DNA of 64,000 bases from Alistipes sp. (GCA_020026415.1 JAHHQL010000003.1:62001-126000), one strand, 5' to 3'; positions 9,200 through 18,874 are shown, numbered from the stretch's first letter. Program-made: numbers and translations. Notes: a model not told the origin generated them from the sequence alone.

Positions 9200-9512
9200 G
9201 TACCGTTTTATTTGGCGGAAGTTGCAAGCGACACCCTACTTTTGGGGGATCGGGGAAAAGTTTTCAGCGGACAGAGTGTACTGCTTGTAAGGCGGGAGAC
9301 TATGGGAAAGAAGCGTCTGCTTTTATGAAACGGAGCGGATCGAGTGCAGAAGGGATTTGAGGGTAAAAGAGGGTTTGGCATGGCGTATTTGGTACGGAGA
9401 AATTTGCGTAAAGAAGCACCGACTTTCGGGCTGTGTGCATGAATATGGGGAAAGGTGGGACATCCATTTTTCGCCCCGCCCACCGCCTTTCCCCAACTTC
9501 TCCCCCGCACCG

Positions 9513-9548
9513 CTTCCACTTCCACTTCCACTTCCACTTCCACTTCCA
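9513..9548. repeat. Hexanucleotide tandem repeat (CTTCCA)6
   Basis: Six perfect consecutive CTTCCA units with a partial seventh lie in a polypyrimidine stretch about 320 bp upstream of the TetR start. In the overlapping spurious frames it encodes Leu-Pro, Gly-Ser or Glu-Val runs. Confidence 0.95.
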
Positions 9549-9781
9549 CTTTCTTTCACGCCCCTTTCTCCGCACCCCGCATCTCCTCCCCCCCCTCCAC
9601 ATGTTCCGCCGTTTTCCGCCCAAACTCCGGTCTCATTTTCCCGAAACGGCTCCGGGAAAAACTTCAAAACGCAAATATTCAGACAGTATTCAGAATTTAG
9701 AAGACCGTTCTTCTGGAAAAACCGCGTCACAATGCGCTCAAACCACGTTTTTTTTGTTCGTTTTAGGATAAAACACACTTC

Positions 9782-9799
9782 ACGGATCACTTTGTCCGT
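9782..9799. promoter_or_regulatory. Possible operator for the TetR regulator
   Basis: The inverted repeat ACGGA-N8-TCCGT lies about 40 bp upstream of the -7 box of the tetR gene. TetR regulators often bind such palindromes upstream of their own genes; there is no direct proof here. Confidence 0.3.
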
Positions 9800-9840
9800 T
9801 AAAACCACAGACACCTCTTTTAAGGTCAAAGTTTTCTTTT

Positions 9841-9848
9841 TACCTTTG
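9841..9848 (+). promoter_or_regulatory. Putative promoter of the tetR-efflux operon
   Basis: TACCTTTG matches the -7 consensus 22 bp upstream of the TetR start. The -33 region is only T-rich. Confidence 0.6.
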
Positions 9849-9870
9849 TATTTAACAAACAACCTTTTAT

Positions 9871-10488
9871 ATGATTTCAAAAGAGAGAACCATTGAGCAG
9901 AGTATGCGTATGTTTGTCGCCCAAGGCGTAAAACAGGTTCGTATGGACGACATCGCGCATCAGTTGGGAATGTCGAAGAGAACACTCTACGAGTTGTTCA
10001 ACGACAAGGAGGAGTTATTGGATTTGGCGATCACTTGTTATTTCGACCAGTATCGGGCACGTTCGGCGAAAATAAGCCAGCAGGCAACAAACTCGCTCGA
10101 AGCACTTTTTCTGGTGACCAACTACTATTTGAAAAATTCAGCCGCCATCATCCGACTGATCAACGAACTTCGACAATATTATCCCCGCATCCACAAGAAA
10201 GTCATCCAGCACGAACAGAAACTCAACCGCGAAAACCTCTACAAGATGTTGGAAGACGGTATGGCACAAGGATTGTTCCTCCCGTCCATGGACATTCATC
10301 TGGTGATTACGATGCTTTACTACACAACAGCCGCAATGACCGAACACCGTCAGGAAATCCTTTTGAAGGGTATTTCGCAACGACAGATCTTCCTGTATCT
10401 GATCAGCAATTTCTTCCGCGGGATTTCGACCATCCGGGGCATCGAACTCATCGACAAATATCTGAAAGATCTGAGAGAGGAGAAGTAA
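9871..10488 (+). CDS. TetR/AcrR-family transcriptional regulator
   Basis: Regulator of 205 residues and likely local repressor of the efflux genes that follow. The N-terminal helix-turn-helix at about 20-55 contains VRMDDIAHQLGMSKRTLYELFNDKEEL, here described by its ends and typical of AcrR-type DNA-binding domains. The rest is an alpha-helical ligand-binding domain without recognisable specificity. It lies 44 bp before a TolC-like gene in the same orientation, as first gene of a pump operon. A hairpin overlapping its stop codon (AGAGAGGAG with CTCCTCTCT) lacks a T run and may attenuate or process the transcript. Confidence 0.9.
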   Translation: MISKERTIEQSMRMFVAQGVKQVRMDDIAHQLGMSKRTLYELFNDKEELLDLAITCYFDQYRARSAKISQQATNSLEALFLVTNYYLKNSAAIIRLINELRQYYPRIHKKVIQHEQKLNRENLYKMLEDGMAQGLFLPSMDIHLVITMLYYTTAAMTEHRQEILLKGISQRQIFLYLISNFFRGISTIRGIELIDKYLKDLREEK

Positions 10489-10532
10489 AAACCTCCTCTC
10501 TCGATTTTCGGAACCTTAAACTCAATTAAGCG

Positions 10533-11873
10533 ATGAAAAAGTTTTTTTGGACGTTCCTTTTAATCGTCGGATGGGGCTTTGCCGAGGCTCAAATGCGTTT
10601 GACTCTCGACGAAGTTCTGGAACTCGCCCTGAGCGAGAACCCCACCATCCGCATTGCGCAGACCGAGATCGAACGCTACGACTATGTAAAACGCCAGACG
10701 TGGGGACAACTCCTGCCGCAGATCAGCCTCGGAGGACAAATAAACCACACGTTCATCAAACAAAACATGTCGAAGGTTTTTTCTCTGGGCGGTGACCGGT
10801 ACACGAACATTTCGGCTTCGGTCGATGCCACACTGCCGCTGTTCGCCCCCGCCGTCTATCGCACGCTGAAAATGAACCGCACGCAGATGGAATCGGCCGT
10901 AGAACAGGCGCGCGCCACCCGACTGGGACTTGTCGCCGAGGTACGCAAGGCCTTCTACAACATCCTTCTGGCCGAACAGTCGCTCGAAGTGCTGCACTCC
11001 TCGGAGGCAACCATGCAGCGCACTGTGGACGATACACAGGTGCAGTACGACCACGGTCTGGCATCGGAATACGACCTTTTGACCGCCCGCGTGCAGTTGA
11101 GCAACATCCGTCCGACAATTCTTCAGACCGAAAATTCGATCATCATCGCCAAACGCATGCTCAAGATGCTCCTGTCGATCCCCGAAGAGATCGAGATCGA
11201 AGTGACGGGACGCCTCGACGATATGCGCGACAAAGTCCTTACCGAAAACCTCGAACTCTCAAATGACCTCTCGGCCAACAGCGACCTGCGTTCGCTCGAT
11301 TTGCAGGAAGAGTTGCTGACACGTCAGTTGCGCGTGGCGAATGCTTCGCGCTGGCCGATGATCGGTCTGTTCGGCAACTTCACGCTCATGGGTAACAACA
11401 TGGGTTCGTTCAGCATGAAGGACATGAGCGTCATACAGGACGGCTACTACTGGCAACATCCGCTCTATGCAGGCGTAAGGATGACCGTACCGCTCTTTTC
11501 GGGACTCACGAAGATGAACAAATCGCGCGAGATCAAAAACCGAATTGTGCAACTCGGACTGCAACGCCAATACACCGAGGATCAACTCCGAGTGGAAGTA
11601 CATGCCGCGCTGAACAATCTGCTGACCGCCCGCGAACGCATGACGGCACAGGAACTTACCGTAGAACAGGCCGCCAAAGCCTACAAAATCTCCGATACGC
11701 GCTATCGTGCGGGTGCGGGTACGATCTTGGAACTGAACTCGGCACAACTCTCCCAGACTCAGGCACAACTGAATTTTTCGCAGGCCATATTCGATTTTCT
11801 GTCGGCCAAGGCCGATTACGACCGCCTGATCGGTATCGAATACGAACCCGTAGTCAAGCATCAAGAACCATGA
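10533..11873 (+). CDS. TolC-family outer membrane efflux channel
   Basis: Outer-membrane exit duct of a tripartite pump, 446 residues. A signal peptide ends near GFAEAQ. Two repeated outer-membrane efflux (OEP) domains follow, rich in long coiled-coil helices; examples begin at LTLDEVLELALSENPTI and near ALNNLLTARERM. Leu/Ala/Gln-rich heptads and family length support the call. Its stop overlaps the start of the adaptor gene by 4 bp, so translation of the two is coupled. Confidence 0.93.
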   Translation: MKKFFWTFLLIVGWGFAEAQMRLTLDEVLELALSENPTIRIAQTEIERYDYVKRQTWGQLLPQISLGGQINHTFIKQNMSKVFSLGGDRYTNISASVDATLPLFAPAVYRTLKMNRTQMESAVEQARATRLGLVAEVRKAFYNILLAEQSLEVLHSSEATMQRTVDDTQVQYDHGLASEYDLLTARVQLSNIRPTILQTENSIIIAKRMLKMLLSIPEEIEIEVTGRLDDMRDKVLTENLELSNDLSANSDLRSLDLQEELLTRQLRVANASRWPMIGLFGNFTLMGNNMGSFSMKDMSVIQDGYYWQHPLYAGVRMTVPLFSGLTKMNKSREIKNRIVQLGLQRQYTEDQLRVEVHAALNNLLTARERMTAQELTVEQAAKAYKISDTRYRAGAGTILELNSAQLSQTQAQLNFSQAIFDFLSAKADYDRLIGIEYEPVVKHQEP

Positions 11874-12886
11874 AAAAATCACTCCTCCTCATTCTGATCG
11901 CCATCTCAGGATGGAGTTGCGGACAGAATACCGCAACCCGACATACCGCGACCGAGCAAACCGAACGCATTGCGGTCAAGACGCTTGCTGCCGAAGAGGC
12001 CACCGTCTCGCTCACCGAACAGTTCACCTCGGAGATCCGTCCGTGGCGTGAAAACGACATTACGCCCGCCGCATCGGGTGTCCACATCGAACGCATCATG
12101 GTCGATGTGGGCGATCCCGTCCGCAAGGGACAACTCATCGTCACGCTCGATCCGACGATGTACCACCAGCAACTCGTGCAGTTGCGCACCATCGAGGACG
12201 ACTACAACCGTCTGAAGCCTGTATTCGATGCAGGAGGCATCTCAAGCCAGCAGATCACACAAGCCAAGGCCCGTCTCGACATGCAGAAAGAAGTGGTGGC
12301 CAACCTAAAACGCAACATCGAGGTACATTCGCCGATCACGGGTATCGTGACGGCTCGAAATTACGAATCGGGCGATCTGTTTGCCCAGAAACCCGTGCTG
12401 CACATCATGCAGATCGAACCGCTGAAGGTCATCGTCAATATCCCGGAGCAGTATTTCCCCGACGTAAAGGTCGGAATGCCCGTTGCATTGGATGTGGACA
12501 TCTTCCCCGAAGATCGTTTTGAGGGACATGTCGCATTGATTCATCCCGCACTCGATCCCGCCACCCGTACCTTCACGGTCGAAGTGCGCGTCCCGAATCC
12601 CTCCAACAAATTGCGTCCCGGCATGTATGCCTGCACGCAGTTCGACATGGGGCGGAAATCGGGCATCATGGTCTCGGATGTTGCCGTGCGCAAGCAGACG
12701 GGATCGGCCGAGCGTTATCTCTATGTCATCAAAGCAGATTCGACCGCCGAACGCCGCCGTGTGGAGGTTGGTCGCCAAGTAGATGACCGCCTCGACATCC
12801 TGTCAGGAGTACGTCCCGGCGAGCAGATCGCCGTCACTTCTCTGTCGAAACTCTATGACGGAGCCTTAGTCCGAATCGAAAAGTAA
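11870..12886 (+). CDS. RND efflux periplasmic adaptor (membrane fusion protein)
   Basis: Adaptor that joins the inner-membrane RND pump to the outer channel. Its 338 residues start with a lipoprotein signal (lipobox GWSC, Cys17). A lipoyl/barrel-sandwich hybrid half-motif lies at about 60-100 (VDVGDPVRKGQLIVTLD) and its second half near 145-165 (SPITGIVTAR), split by a short helical hairpin. Beta-barrel and membrane-proximal domains follow. The hairpin is short, like minimal AcrA-type proteins. The gene overlaps the upstream channel gene and precedes the pump gene by 45 bp. Confidence 0.94.
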   Translation: MKKSLLLILIAISGWSCGQNTATRHTATEQTERIAVKTLAAEEATVSLTEQFTSEIRPWRENDITPAASGVHIERIMVDVGDPVRKGQLIVTLDPTMYHQQLVQLRTIEDDYNRLKPVFDAGGISSQQITQAKARLDMQKEVVANLKRNIEVHSPITGIVTARNYESGDLFAQKPVLHIMQIEPLKVIVNIPEQYFPDVKVGMPVALDVDIFPEDRFEGHVALIHPALDPATRTFTVEVRVPNPSNKLRPGMYACTQFDMGRKSGIMVSDVAVRKQTGSAERYLYVIKADSTAERRRVEVGRQVDDRLDILSGVRPGEQIAVTSLSKLYDGALVRIEK

Positions 12887-12931
12887 CCCCGTTCCCGCCT
12901 CCGAACGACGGGAACACAACGGAACCAAACC

Positions 12932-15900
12932 ATGAAAATTTACGAGAGTGCGGTTCGCAAACCCATTTCCACGACGCTGATCTTCATCGGAGTGATCGTT
13001 TTCGGTCTCTTCTCGCTGAAAAATCTCGCCATCGACCAGTATCCCGAAATCGAGATCCCGCAGATCTCGGTCATCACGATGTATCCGGGTGCCAATGCCG
13101 CCGACATCGAAACCAACATCACACGTATTCTGGAGGACAACCTCAACACGGTGAACAACCTCAAGAAACTTACGTCCAAATCTCAGGATAACGTGTCGGT
13201 GATCACCGTCGAATTTGAATACGGATCCGACCTGAATGAGGGGGCGAACGAAATCCGCGATGTGGTATCGCGCGTGCAGTCGTTGCTGCCTGAGGGCATC
13301 GAATACCCCACCATCTTCAAATTCTCGACTTCGATGATCCCGGTCATGATGCTTGCCGTCACCGCCGAGGAGAGTTATCCGGCACTGAACAAGATTCTCG
13401 ACGACAAAATGGTCAATGTCCTGAACCGCATCGACGGCGTGGGTTCGGTGACAATCGTCGGGGCACCCGAACGTGAGATTCAGGTACATGTCGATCCCCG
13501 GAAACTCGATGCCTACGGGCTTTCGGTCGAGGATTTGGGACGCATCATCAAGGCCGAAAACATCAACATCCCAAGCGGTACGATCGACATCGGCAACAAC
13601 ACGTTCAACGTGAAGGCCGACCGAGAATTTAAGTTGTCGGACGAATTGCGCAAACTCGTCATCTCGAACAAGGACGGTCGCACGGTGCATCTGACGGATG
13701 TGGCCGTCATCCGCGATACGCTGGAGAAATTCACGATGGATGAGCGTGTGAACGGCCGTCGCGGTGTGCGCGTCATCTTCCAGAAGCAGTCGGGTGCAAA
13801 CACCGTGAGCATCGTCCGCAAGATTCAGGAACGTCTGCCCGCCATCATCAAATCATTGCCGCGCGATGTCAAGACGGAACTCATCTTCGAGGGTTCGGGC
13901 GAAATTACCGATGCCATCGACTCGCTGACCGAGACCATTTTCTACGCCTTCTTTTTTGTTGTGCTGGTCGTCATGATCTTCTTGGGGCGTTGGCGGGCAA
14001 CGATGATCATCTGCATGACGATTCCCGTGTCGCTGATCTGTTCGTTCATCTACCTCTTCGCCACGGGATCGACCCTGAACATCATTTCGCTGTCGTCCCT
14101 TTCGCTGGCGATCGGTATGGTGGTCGATGATGCCATCGTGGTATTGGAGAACATCACCACCCACATCGAACGCGGTTCGAGTCCGAAGGAAGCCGCCATT
14201 TATGCCACCAACGAGGTATGGCTGTCGGTGATTGCCACCACACTGGTCGTCATCGCCGTATTCCTGCCGCTGACCTTGGTACCGGGCATGGTGGGCATCC
14301 TTTTCCGCGAGTTGGGATGGATCGTCTCCATCGTCGTCTCGGTATCGACCACCGCCGCGCTGAGCCTGACGCCGATGATGTCGTCGTTCCTGCTGAAAGC
14401 CAAGAACGGTGCGCACGACTACAAGGGAGCCGGCATCATCTACAAGCCGATCGACCGCTTCCTTTCGTGGCAGGACGATGCCTACGCCCGTTCGCTGCAC
14501 TGGTGCGTCAGTCATCGCCGCATCACGCTGGCGATGATGATGTCGGTATTCTTCATCTCGCTGGGGCTTTTGAAAACCGTCCCCACGGAGTTTTTCCCGC
14601 CCTCGGACAACGGCCGTATTTCAGGCGTGGTAAAACTTGAGCAGAACCTTTCGGTGGAATACACGGCACGCATCGCACGACAGATCGACAGCACGATCTA
14701 CGCCAAATTCCCCGAAGTGGTCTTGGTGTCCGCCTCGTCGGGTGCCAATTCGTCGGGTGATGCCTTCGCCGCCATGCAGACCACCGGATCGCACATCATC
14801 AACTACAACATGCGTCTGACGGATTATGCCGACCGCGAGCGTTCGATTTACGAGATTTCCGACCTGTTGCGTGAGGAGTTGAACCGCATCCCCGAAGTGC
14901 GTCAGTTCTCGATTGCACCGGGTGGCGAACACGGGAATATGAGCGGCGGTTCGACTGTCAATATCAAGGTCTTCGGTTACGACATGGATCAGACAAATGC
15001 CATCGCCAACGATCTGAAGGCAAAAATGGCCAAGATCAAGGGTACGCGCGACGTGGAGTTGTCGCGCGACGACCTGCGTCCCGAATACAACGTCGTTTTC
15101 GACCGCGACCGTCTGTCGTATTATGGTCTGAACTCGCGCGATGTGTCGCTTGCCGTCCGCAACCGCATCGACGGACTGGTCGCTTCGAAATACCGCGAGG
15201 ATGGTGACGAGTATGACATCGTGGTACGTTACGCCGAGCCGTTCCGCACCCGTCTGGAGGATATCGAGCAGATCACGCTGCACACGCCTCAGGGCAAAAT
15301 GATCCGTCTGAGCGAGGTGGGAAAAGTCGTCGAGGAGTATGCCGCCCCGATGATCGAACGCGAGAACCGTCAGCGCATCATCACCGTAAAATCATCACTC
15401 GGTGCCGGTGTTGCATTGGGTGAGGTGGTTGCCGAAACACGAAAACTCATCAAAGACTACCCTCTGCCCGCAGGAATTGATCTGGAGGTGGGCGGTACGA
15501 TCGAGGATCAGGGCGATGCCTTCTCGGATCTGTTCACGCTGTTGATCCTGATCGTCATTCTGGTCTATATCGTGATGGCCACACAGTTCGAATCGCTCAA
15601 ATTCCCGTTCATCATCATGTTCACCATCCCGTTTGCCTTCACGGGCGTATTCCTCGCCCTGTGGATCACCTCCACCCCGCTGTCGCTGATCGCACTGATC
15701 GGTGCCATCATGCTGGTGGGTATCGTCACGAAGAACGGTATCGTGATGGTCGATTACATGAACCTTCTGATCGAGCGCGGTTCGGGTGTATTCGAAGCCG
15801 TGATCGCAGGAGGCAAGAGCCGTCTGCGTCCCGTTCTGATGACCTCGTTTACGACCGTTCTCGGCATGTTGCCCCTCGCCATCGGTACGGGTGCGGGATC

Positions 15901-16054
15901 CGAAACGTGGCAGCCGATGGGTATCTCCGTAATCGGCGGTCTGACCTTCTCGACCATTCTGACGCTGTTTGTCGTTCCGGTGCTTTACTCCCTTCTGGTA
16001 AATCGTCAGCAACATAAAGAGCAGGAGCGCAAGGCCAAAGCCCTCAAAAAATAA
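12932..16054 (+). CDS. RND-family multidrug efflux transporter (AcrB/HAE1 type)
   Basis: Proton-driven inner-membrane pump of 1040 residues, the usual length, with 12 expected membrane helices and two large periplasmic loops. The N-terminal helix carries KPISTTLIFIGVIVFGLF. The proton-relay aspartates of helix 4 are Asp399-Asp400 in GMVVDDAIVVLEN. The equivalent helix 10 block shows VGIVTKNGIVMVDY with a Lys, as expected. It lies between the adaptor and a PII-like gene. The substrate cannot be told from sequence; the hydrophobic and amphiphilic compound (HAE1) subgroup is likelier than heavy metal. Confidence 0.95.
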   Translation: MKIYESAVRKPISTTLIFIGVIVFGLFSLKNLAIDQYPEIEIPQISVITMYPGANAADIETNITRILEDNLNTVNNLKKLTSKSQDNVSVITVEFEYGSDLNEGANEIRDVVSRVQSLLPEGIEYPTIFKFSTSMIPVMMLAVTAEESYPALNKILDDKMVNVLNRIDGVGSVTIVGAPEREIQVHVDPRKLDAYGLSVEDLGRIIKAENINIPSGTIDIGNNTFNVKADREFKLSDELRKLVISNKDGRTVHLTDVAVIRDTLEKFTMDERVNGRRGVRVIFQKQSGANTVSIVRKIQERLPAIIKSLPRDVKTELIFEGSGEITDAIDSLTETIFYAFFFVVLVVMIFLGRWRATMIICMTIPVSLICSFIYLFATGSTLNIISLSSLSLAIGMVVDDAIVVLENITTHIERGSSPKEAAIYATNEVWLSVIATTLVVIAVFLPLTLVPGMVGILFRELGWIVSIVVSVSTTAALSLTPMMSSFLLKAKNGAHDYKGAGIIYKPIDRFLSWQDDAYARSLHWCVSHRRITLAMMMSVFFISLGLLKTVPTEFFPPSDNGRISGVVKLEQNLSVEYTARIARQIDSTIYAKFPEVVLVSASSGANSSGDAFAAMQTTGSHIINYNMRLTDYADRERSIYEISDLLREELNRIPEVRQFSIAPGGEHGNMSGGSTVNIKVFGYDMDQTNAIANDLKAKMAKIKGTRDVELSRDDLRPEYNVVFDRDRLSYYGLNSRDVSLAVRNRIDGLVASKYREDGDEYDIVVRYAEPFRTRLEDIEQITLHTPQGKMIRLSEVGKVVEEYAAPMIERENRQRIITVKSSLGAGVALGEVVAETRKLIKDYPLPAGIDLEVGGTIEDQGDAFSDLFTLLILIVILVYIVMATQFESLKFPFIIMFTIPFAFTGVFLALWITSTPLSLIALIGAIMLVGIVTKNGIVMVDYMNLLIERGSGVFEAVIAGGKSRLRPVLMTSFTTVLGMLPLAIGTGAGSETWQPMGISVIGGLTFSTILTLFVVPVLYSLLVNRQQHKEQERKAKALKK

Positions 16055-16062
16055 TCAAAACC

Positions 16063-16356
16063 ATGAAAGCAATATTCATCTCCTACAATCAGGCACTCAC
16101 CGACCGCATCAATGCGATCCTCGATGAGCAGCACATACGCGGATTCACACGTTGGGCACTGACCGAGGGGCGCGGAACGCACGACGGCGAACCTCACTAC
16201 GGCACGCACGCATGGCCGTCGGTTAATTCGTCCGTATTGGCCATCGTCGAGGATGCGCAGGTAGAGCCCGTCCTCGATGCGTTGCGCAAACTCGACTCCA
16301 CAACCCACATGCAGGGATCGAGAGCCTTCGTGTGGAACATCGAACAGATGTCCTGA
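16063..16356 (+). CDS. PII-like (ferredoxin-fold) small protein of the RND operon
   Basis: Cytoplasmic protein of 97 residues without signal peptide, 8 bp after the pump gene. It starts MKAIFISYNQALTDRINAIL, followed by a loop region RGTHDGEPHYGTHAWP and a second beta-alpha unit (SSVLAIVEDAQVEPVLDAL). This beta-alpha-beta arrangement with a T-loop-like insert resembles small PII-related proteins that accompany transporters. The role, such as sensing a ligand and gating the pump, is inferred from position only. A strong terminator ends the operon after it. Confidence 0.7.
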   Translation: MKAIFISYNQALTDRINAILDEQHIRGFTRWALTEGRGTHDGEPHYGTHAWPSVNSSVLAIVEDAQVEPVLDALRKLDSTTHMQGSRAFVWNIEQMS

Positions 16357-16381
16357 CCGCCGAACGGTTTTTTCCATAAAT

Positions 16382-16429
16382 AAGATCGCCGCAACGACCC
16401 CTTTTCGGGCGTTTGCGGCGATCTTTTTA
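16382..16429 (+). terminator. Intrinsic terminator of the RND efflux operon
   Basis: AAGATCGCCGCAA pairs with TTGCGGCGATCTT (16382-16394 and 16413-16425), followed by T residues. Confidence 0.92.
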
Positions 16430-16477
16430 TCGGGGCGGGTAAATTTTCCATATCAAGAATACATTTCCTTATACGCA

Positions 16478-16518
16478 CAAAAAAAGAGTGTGATCCGAAA
16501 TCGGGATCACACTCTTTT
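16478..16518 (-). terminator. Intrinsic terminator of the V-ATPase operon
   Basis: AAAGAGTGTGATCC and GGATCACACTCTTT (16483-16496 and 16504-16517) form a hairpin. The A run on its left becomes a U run in the minus-strand transcript. It can act in both directions between the convergent operons. Confidence 0.9.
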
Positions 16519-16537
16519 CTATTTTGACCGAATCGAA

Positions 16538-16993
16538 TCAGATTACGCTCGAAATCAAATATACGGCGGCAACCGTCAAAATTGCATACAACTCAGGGAA
16601 TGCGGCGAGGATCATCGTCTTACCCATTACGTTGTGACCGTTACCGATGGCTACGATACCGTTGGCGCAAACCTTGGCCTGATAGTACGACGAGAACAAG
16701 CAAACCAGACCCATCAGCAGACCGGCACCGAAGATCGCAGCACCCTGAAGCATGGTCATTTCAGCCGTCAGGAAGCCTTTGATCATAAAGTATCCTACGA
16801 AACCGTAGAGACCCTGAGAACCCGGAACGGCCGACAGAATCATGTAACTACCGAAAGCGTTGCCATTCTTCTTCATGGCTCCGATTGAAGCCTGACCGGC
16901 CAACGAAGTACCCATGGCACTTGCCACGCCCGAAAGACCGACCATCAACGCTACGCCGATGTAGCCCAAAATAATTGCAGATGTTGTTTCCAT
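16538..16993 (-). CDS. ntpK: V-type ATPase subunit K (proteolipid rotor ring)
   Basis: Ring subunit of 151 residues with four hydrophobic helices arranged as two fused hairpins, as in V-type proteolipids. Compared from memory with the Enterococcus Na+-ATPase rotor, the ligand positions are kept: PGSQ with Ser59 and Gln60, Gln105 in YYQAK, and the ion-binding Glu134 in FPELYAIL. This pattern suggests Na+ coupling, though H+ cannot be excluded. It is the last gene of the operon, 48 bp after subunit I. Confidence 0.93.
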   Translation of the reverse strand: METTSAIILGYIGVALMVGLSGVASAMGTSLAGQASIGAMKKNGNAFGSYMILSAVPGSQGLYGFVGYFMIKGFLTAEMTMLQGAAIFGAGLLMGLVCLFSSYYQAKVCANGIVAIGNGHNVMGKTMILAAFPELYAILTVAAVYLISSVI

Positions 16994-17041
16994 AATGTTT
17001 TTAAGTTGATTTAATTATTATTTTCCTTTTTGTTTTAAAAT

Positions 17042-18874
17042 TTATTTGTCCAATTTACGCAGCGGATCGAACAGGCGCGAAGCCATATCGAAACCTGCGT
17101 TCTTGTAGAACTCGACGAATGTCAGACGCATCGGGTGAACGAACGACGAGATAACCGACATGAAGAGGTTGATACCGTGACCGATGAACAGAATCGGGAT
17201 CATGATCAGCAGGCGGACGATGATGCCCGAACCTTCGGGAACAAAACCATCAGCCAGCGAGTTGAACACCGTTGCCAGAATACCGCCCGACAAACCGATT
17301 GCGAACAAACGGATGTAGGAAAGCATATCCGAAAGGATACCCGTCAGGTTGTTGTAGGTCTCCCACAAGCCCGCACCGAAATTCACGAACGGGTTCTTAC
17401 CGGGCGAGTTGAAGAACAACATGAGGACGGCACCCACGGCAAGCGTTGCCTTGAAGGCGATCGAATCGGTCGTATAGAACGGGATCACCCACGATTCATT
17501 GAGGATCGGCAGACCGCCGGCGATACTTCCGCCGAGCAGGATCAGCCACCAACCCAGTGTCGAGAGGGCATACTTGAATCCGACCGTACCCGACAGCAGG
17601 ACGATCTTCAACAGCATACCGAACAGTACCTGTACCATACCGATGGCGAGCGACACGGAGAAGAACTGCCCCTGAAAATCATAGAACGGGATTCCGGGGA
17701 AGTAATCCTTGAGCGCAAGGCCGAAGAACGATCCGCAGAACAGACCGAATGCCGTAGTCATGGCACCGCACATCGTGGCGAACCATGCTGCCTGACGCAT
17801 CATACCCTCCTGCTTGTTCTTGTGAAGCAACCAACCGCCCATCATCATCAGAATGGCACCGTAACCGGCATCGTTCAGACAGATTCCGAAGAAAAGCATG
17901 TAGAACGGAGCGAAGAACGGCGTAAGGTCCATCGTGCCGTATTTCGGACGGGCGTACATATCGCCGACCAGTTCGAAAATATGGGCAAACCAGTTATTCT
18001 TCAAAAGTACGGGCGTTTCGTCCTCCTCGGTGGGATCACTCTTGATCCATACCACATTGGGATAGGCTTCGAGCAGTTGATCCACCTGCGACGAGGTTTC
18101 CTTTTCGGCCCAGCCTTCCATGACGAGCAGACGGCCGTCGGCAGCCTCGGTTGCCGCAGCCTCCACGCGCACGCCCTGCAATTTCTCCTTGAGCGAAATG
18201 GCGTGGCGGTGCATCAACTCCTCCGAAGCGGCTACGCGCGAGAAAACAGTATCCTGCTCGGCGAGTTGTTTGCGCGCCGAAGCGATCTGCATATCGGCCT
18301 CGCGGATATCCATCTGCGGGGTCTTCATCTCCTGCGCATCAATGGCAACCTCCTCTCCGGGTGCTGCCACAACCACGAACCACACGGTGGCGGTGTTGCG
18401 GGCAACCTCCGAAAGGGTATATTGCGCAGCCCACTCGCCCGCAAGTTTGTCGTAGGCCGAGCGCGATGCAAAGAAGAAACGCAGCACGATGCCCTTGTCC
18501 TGCAAAGCCTTCAGGCGATTCAGATCAAATGCACCCCACGGACGAAGTTCGTCGGCCGTCTTCTCCAGACGGGCAATCTCCTGATTCAGGCGCGTGCTTT
18601 CGGCGACGGCGTTGCGGTAGGCTTCGAATGCCTCCTCTCCCGTTGTGTAGGGTGCGGCCTTCGCGTCCAGACGGTTCTCCTCGCAAAGCGATGCAATCAG
18701 TTCGTCGGCTTTCGTGTGGGCTTCGATATCCAACAGCAGTTGTCGGTCATCCTCCGAAGGCTCCCAGCCCGTCGTCGTGATGTCCACCAAGCCGATTTCA
18801 CGCAATTTCTCGATAAAATCCTCACTTTGTGTACGAAGCAGCACAAAGTCATATTTCGACATCTTTGCTATCAT
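17042..18874 (-). CDS. ntpI: V-type ATPase subunit I (membrane stator, a-subunit homologue)
   Basis: Membrane stator of 610 residues. The N-terminal half is soluble with coiled-coil arms; the C-terminal half from about 320 has 7-8 membrane helices. The essential arginine of the ion channel lies in LSYIRLFAIGLSG near the C-terminal third. It is somewhat shorter than many family members, with a compact N-terminal arm. The start overlaps the end of subunit D by 4 bp. With K it forms the ion-translocating sector. Confidence 0.93.
   Translation of the reverse strand: MIAKMSKYDFVLLRTQSEDFIEKLREIGLVDITTTGWEPSEDDRQLLLDIEAHTKADELIASLCEENRLDAKAAPYTTGEEAFEAYRNAVAESTRLNQEIARLEKTADELRPWGAFDLNRLKALQDKGIVLRFFFASRSAYDKLAGEWAAQYTLSEVARNTATVWFVVVAAPGEEVAIDAQEMKTPQMDIREADMQIASARKQLAEQDTVFSRVAASEELMHRHAISLKEKLQGVRVEAAATEAADGRLLVMEGWAEKETSSQVDQLLEAYPNVVWIKSDPTEEDETPVLLKNNWFAHIFELVGDMYARPKYGTMDLTPFFAPFYMLFFGICLNDAGYGAILMMMGGWLLHKNKQEGMMRQAAWFATMCGAMTTAFGLFCGSFFGLALKDYFPGIPFYDFQGQFFSVSLAIGMVQVLFGMLLKIVLLSGTVGFKYALSTLGWWLILLGGSIAGGLPILNESWVIPFYTTDSIAFKATLAVGAVLMLFFNSPGKNPFVNFGAGLWETYNNLTGILSDMLSYIRLFAIGLSGGILATVFNSLADGFVPEGSGIIVRLLIMIPILFIGHGINLFMSVISSFVHPMRLTFVEFYKNAGFDMASRLFDPLRKLDK

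Larger units (their letters stand above)
9200..9840. other. Long intergenic region with pyrimidine tract
   Basis: About 640 bp without a supportable gene. The plus strand is G-rich from about 9240 to 9470 and then strongly C/T-rich to about 9620, including a hexanucleotide tandem repeat. Long ORFs crossing it on both strands are low-complexity (Pro-Leu or Gly-Ser runs) and lack recognisable domains or start signals. Confidence 0.6.

Noticed and set aside
9513..9548. CRISPR array
   Set aside because: The hexamer repeat has no spacers, and no direct repeats of 25-40 bp with regular spacing or cas genes were seen anywhere in the window.
9357..9896. Proline/Leucine-repeat protein across the hexamer repeat
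   Set aside because: Low complexity from the CTTCCA repeat, overlaps the tetR start, no signal peptide or start signal. The opposite Gly-Ser and Glu-Val frames fail likewise.
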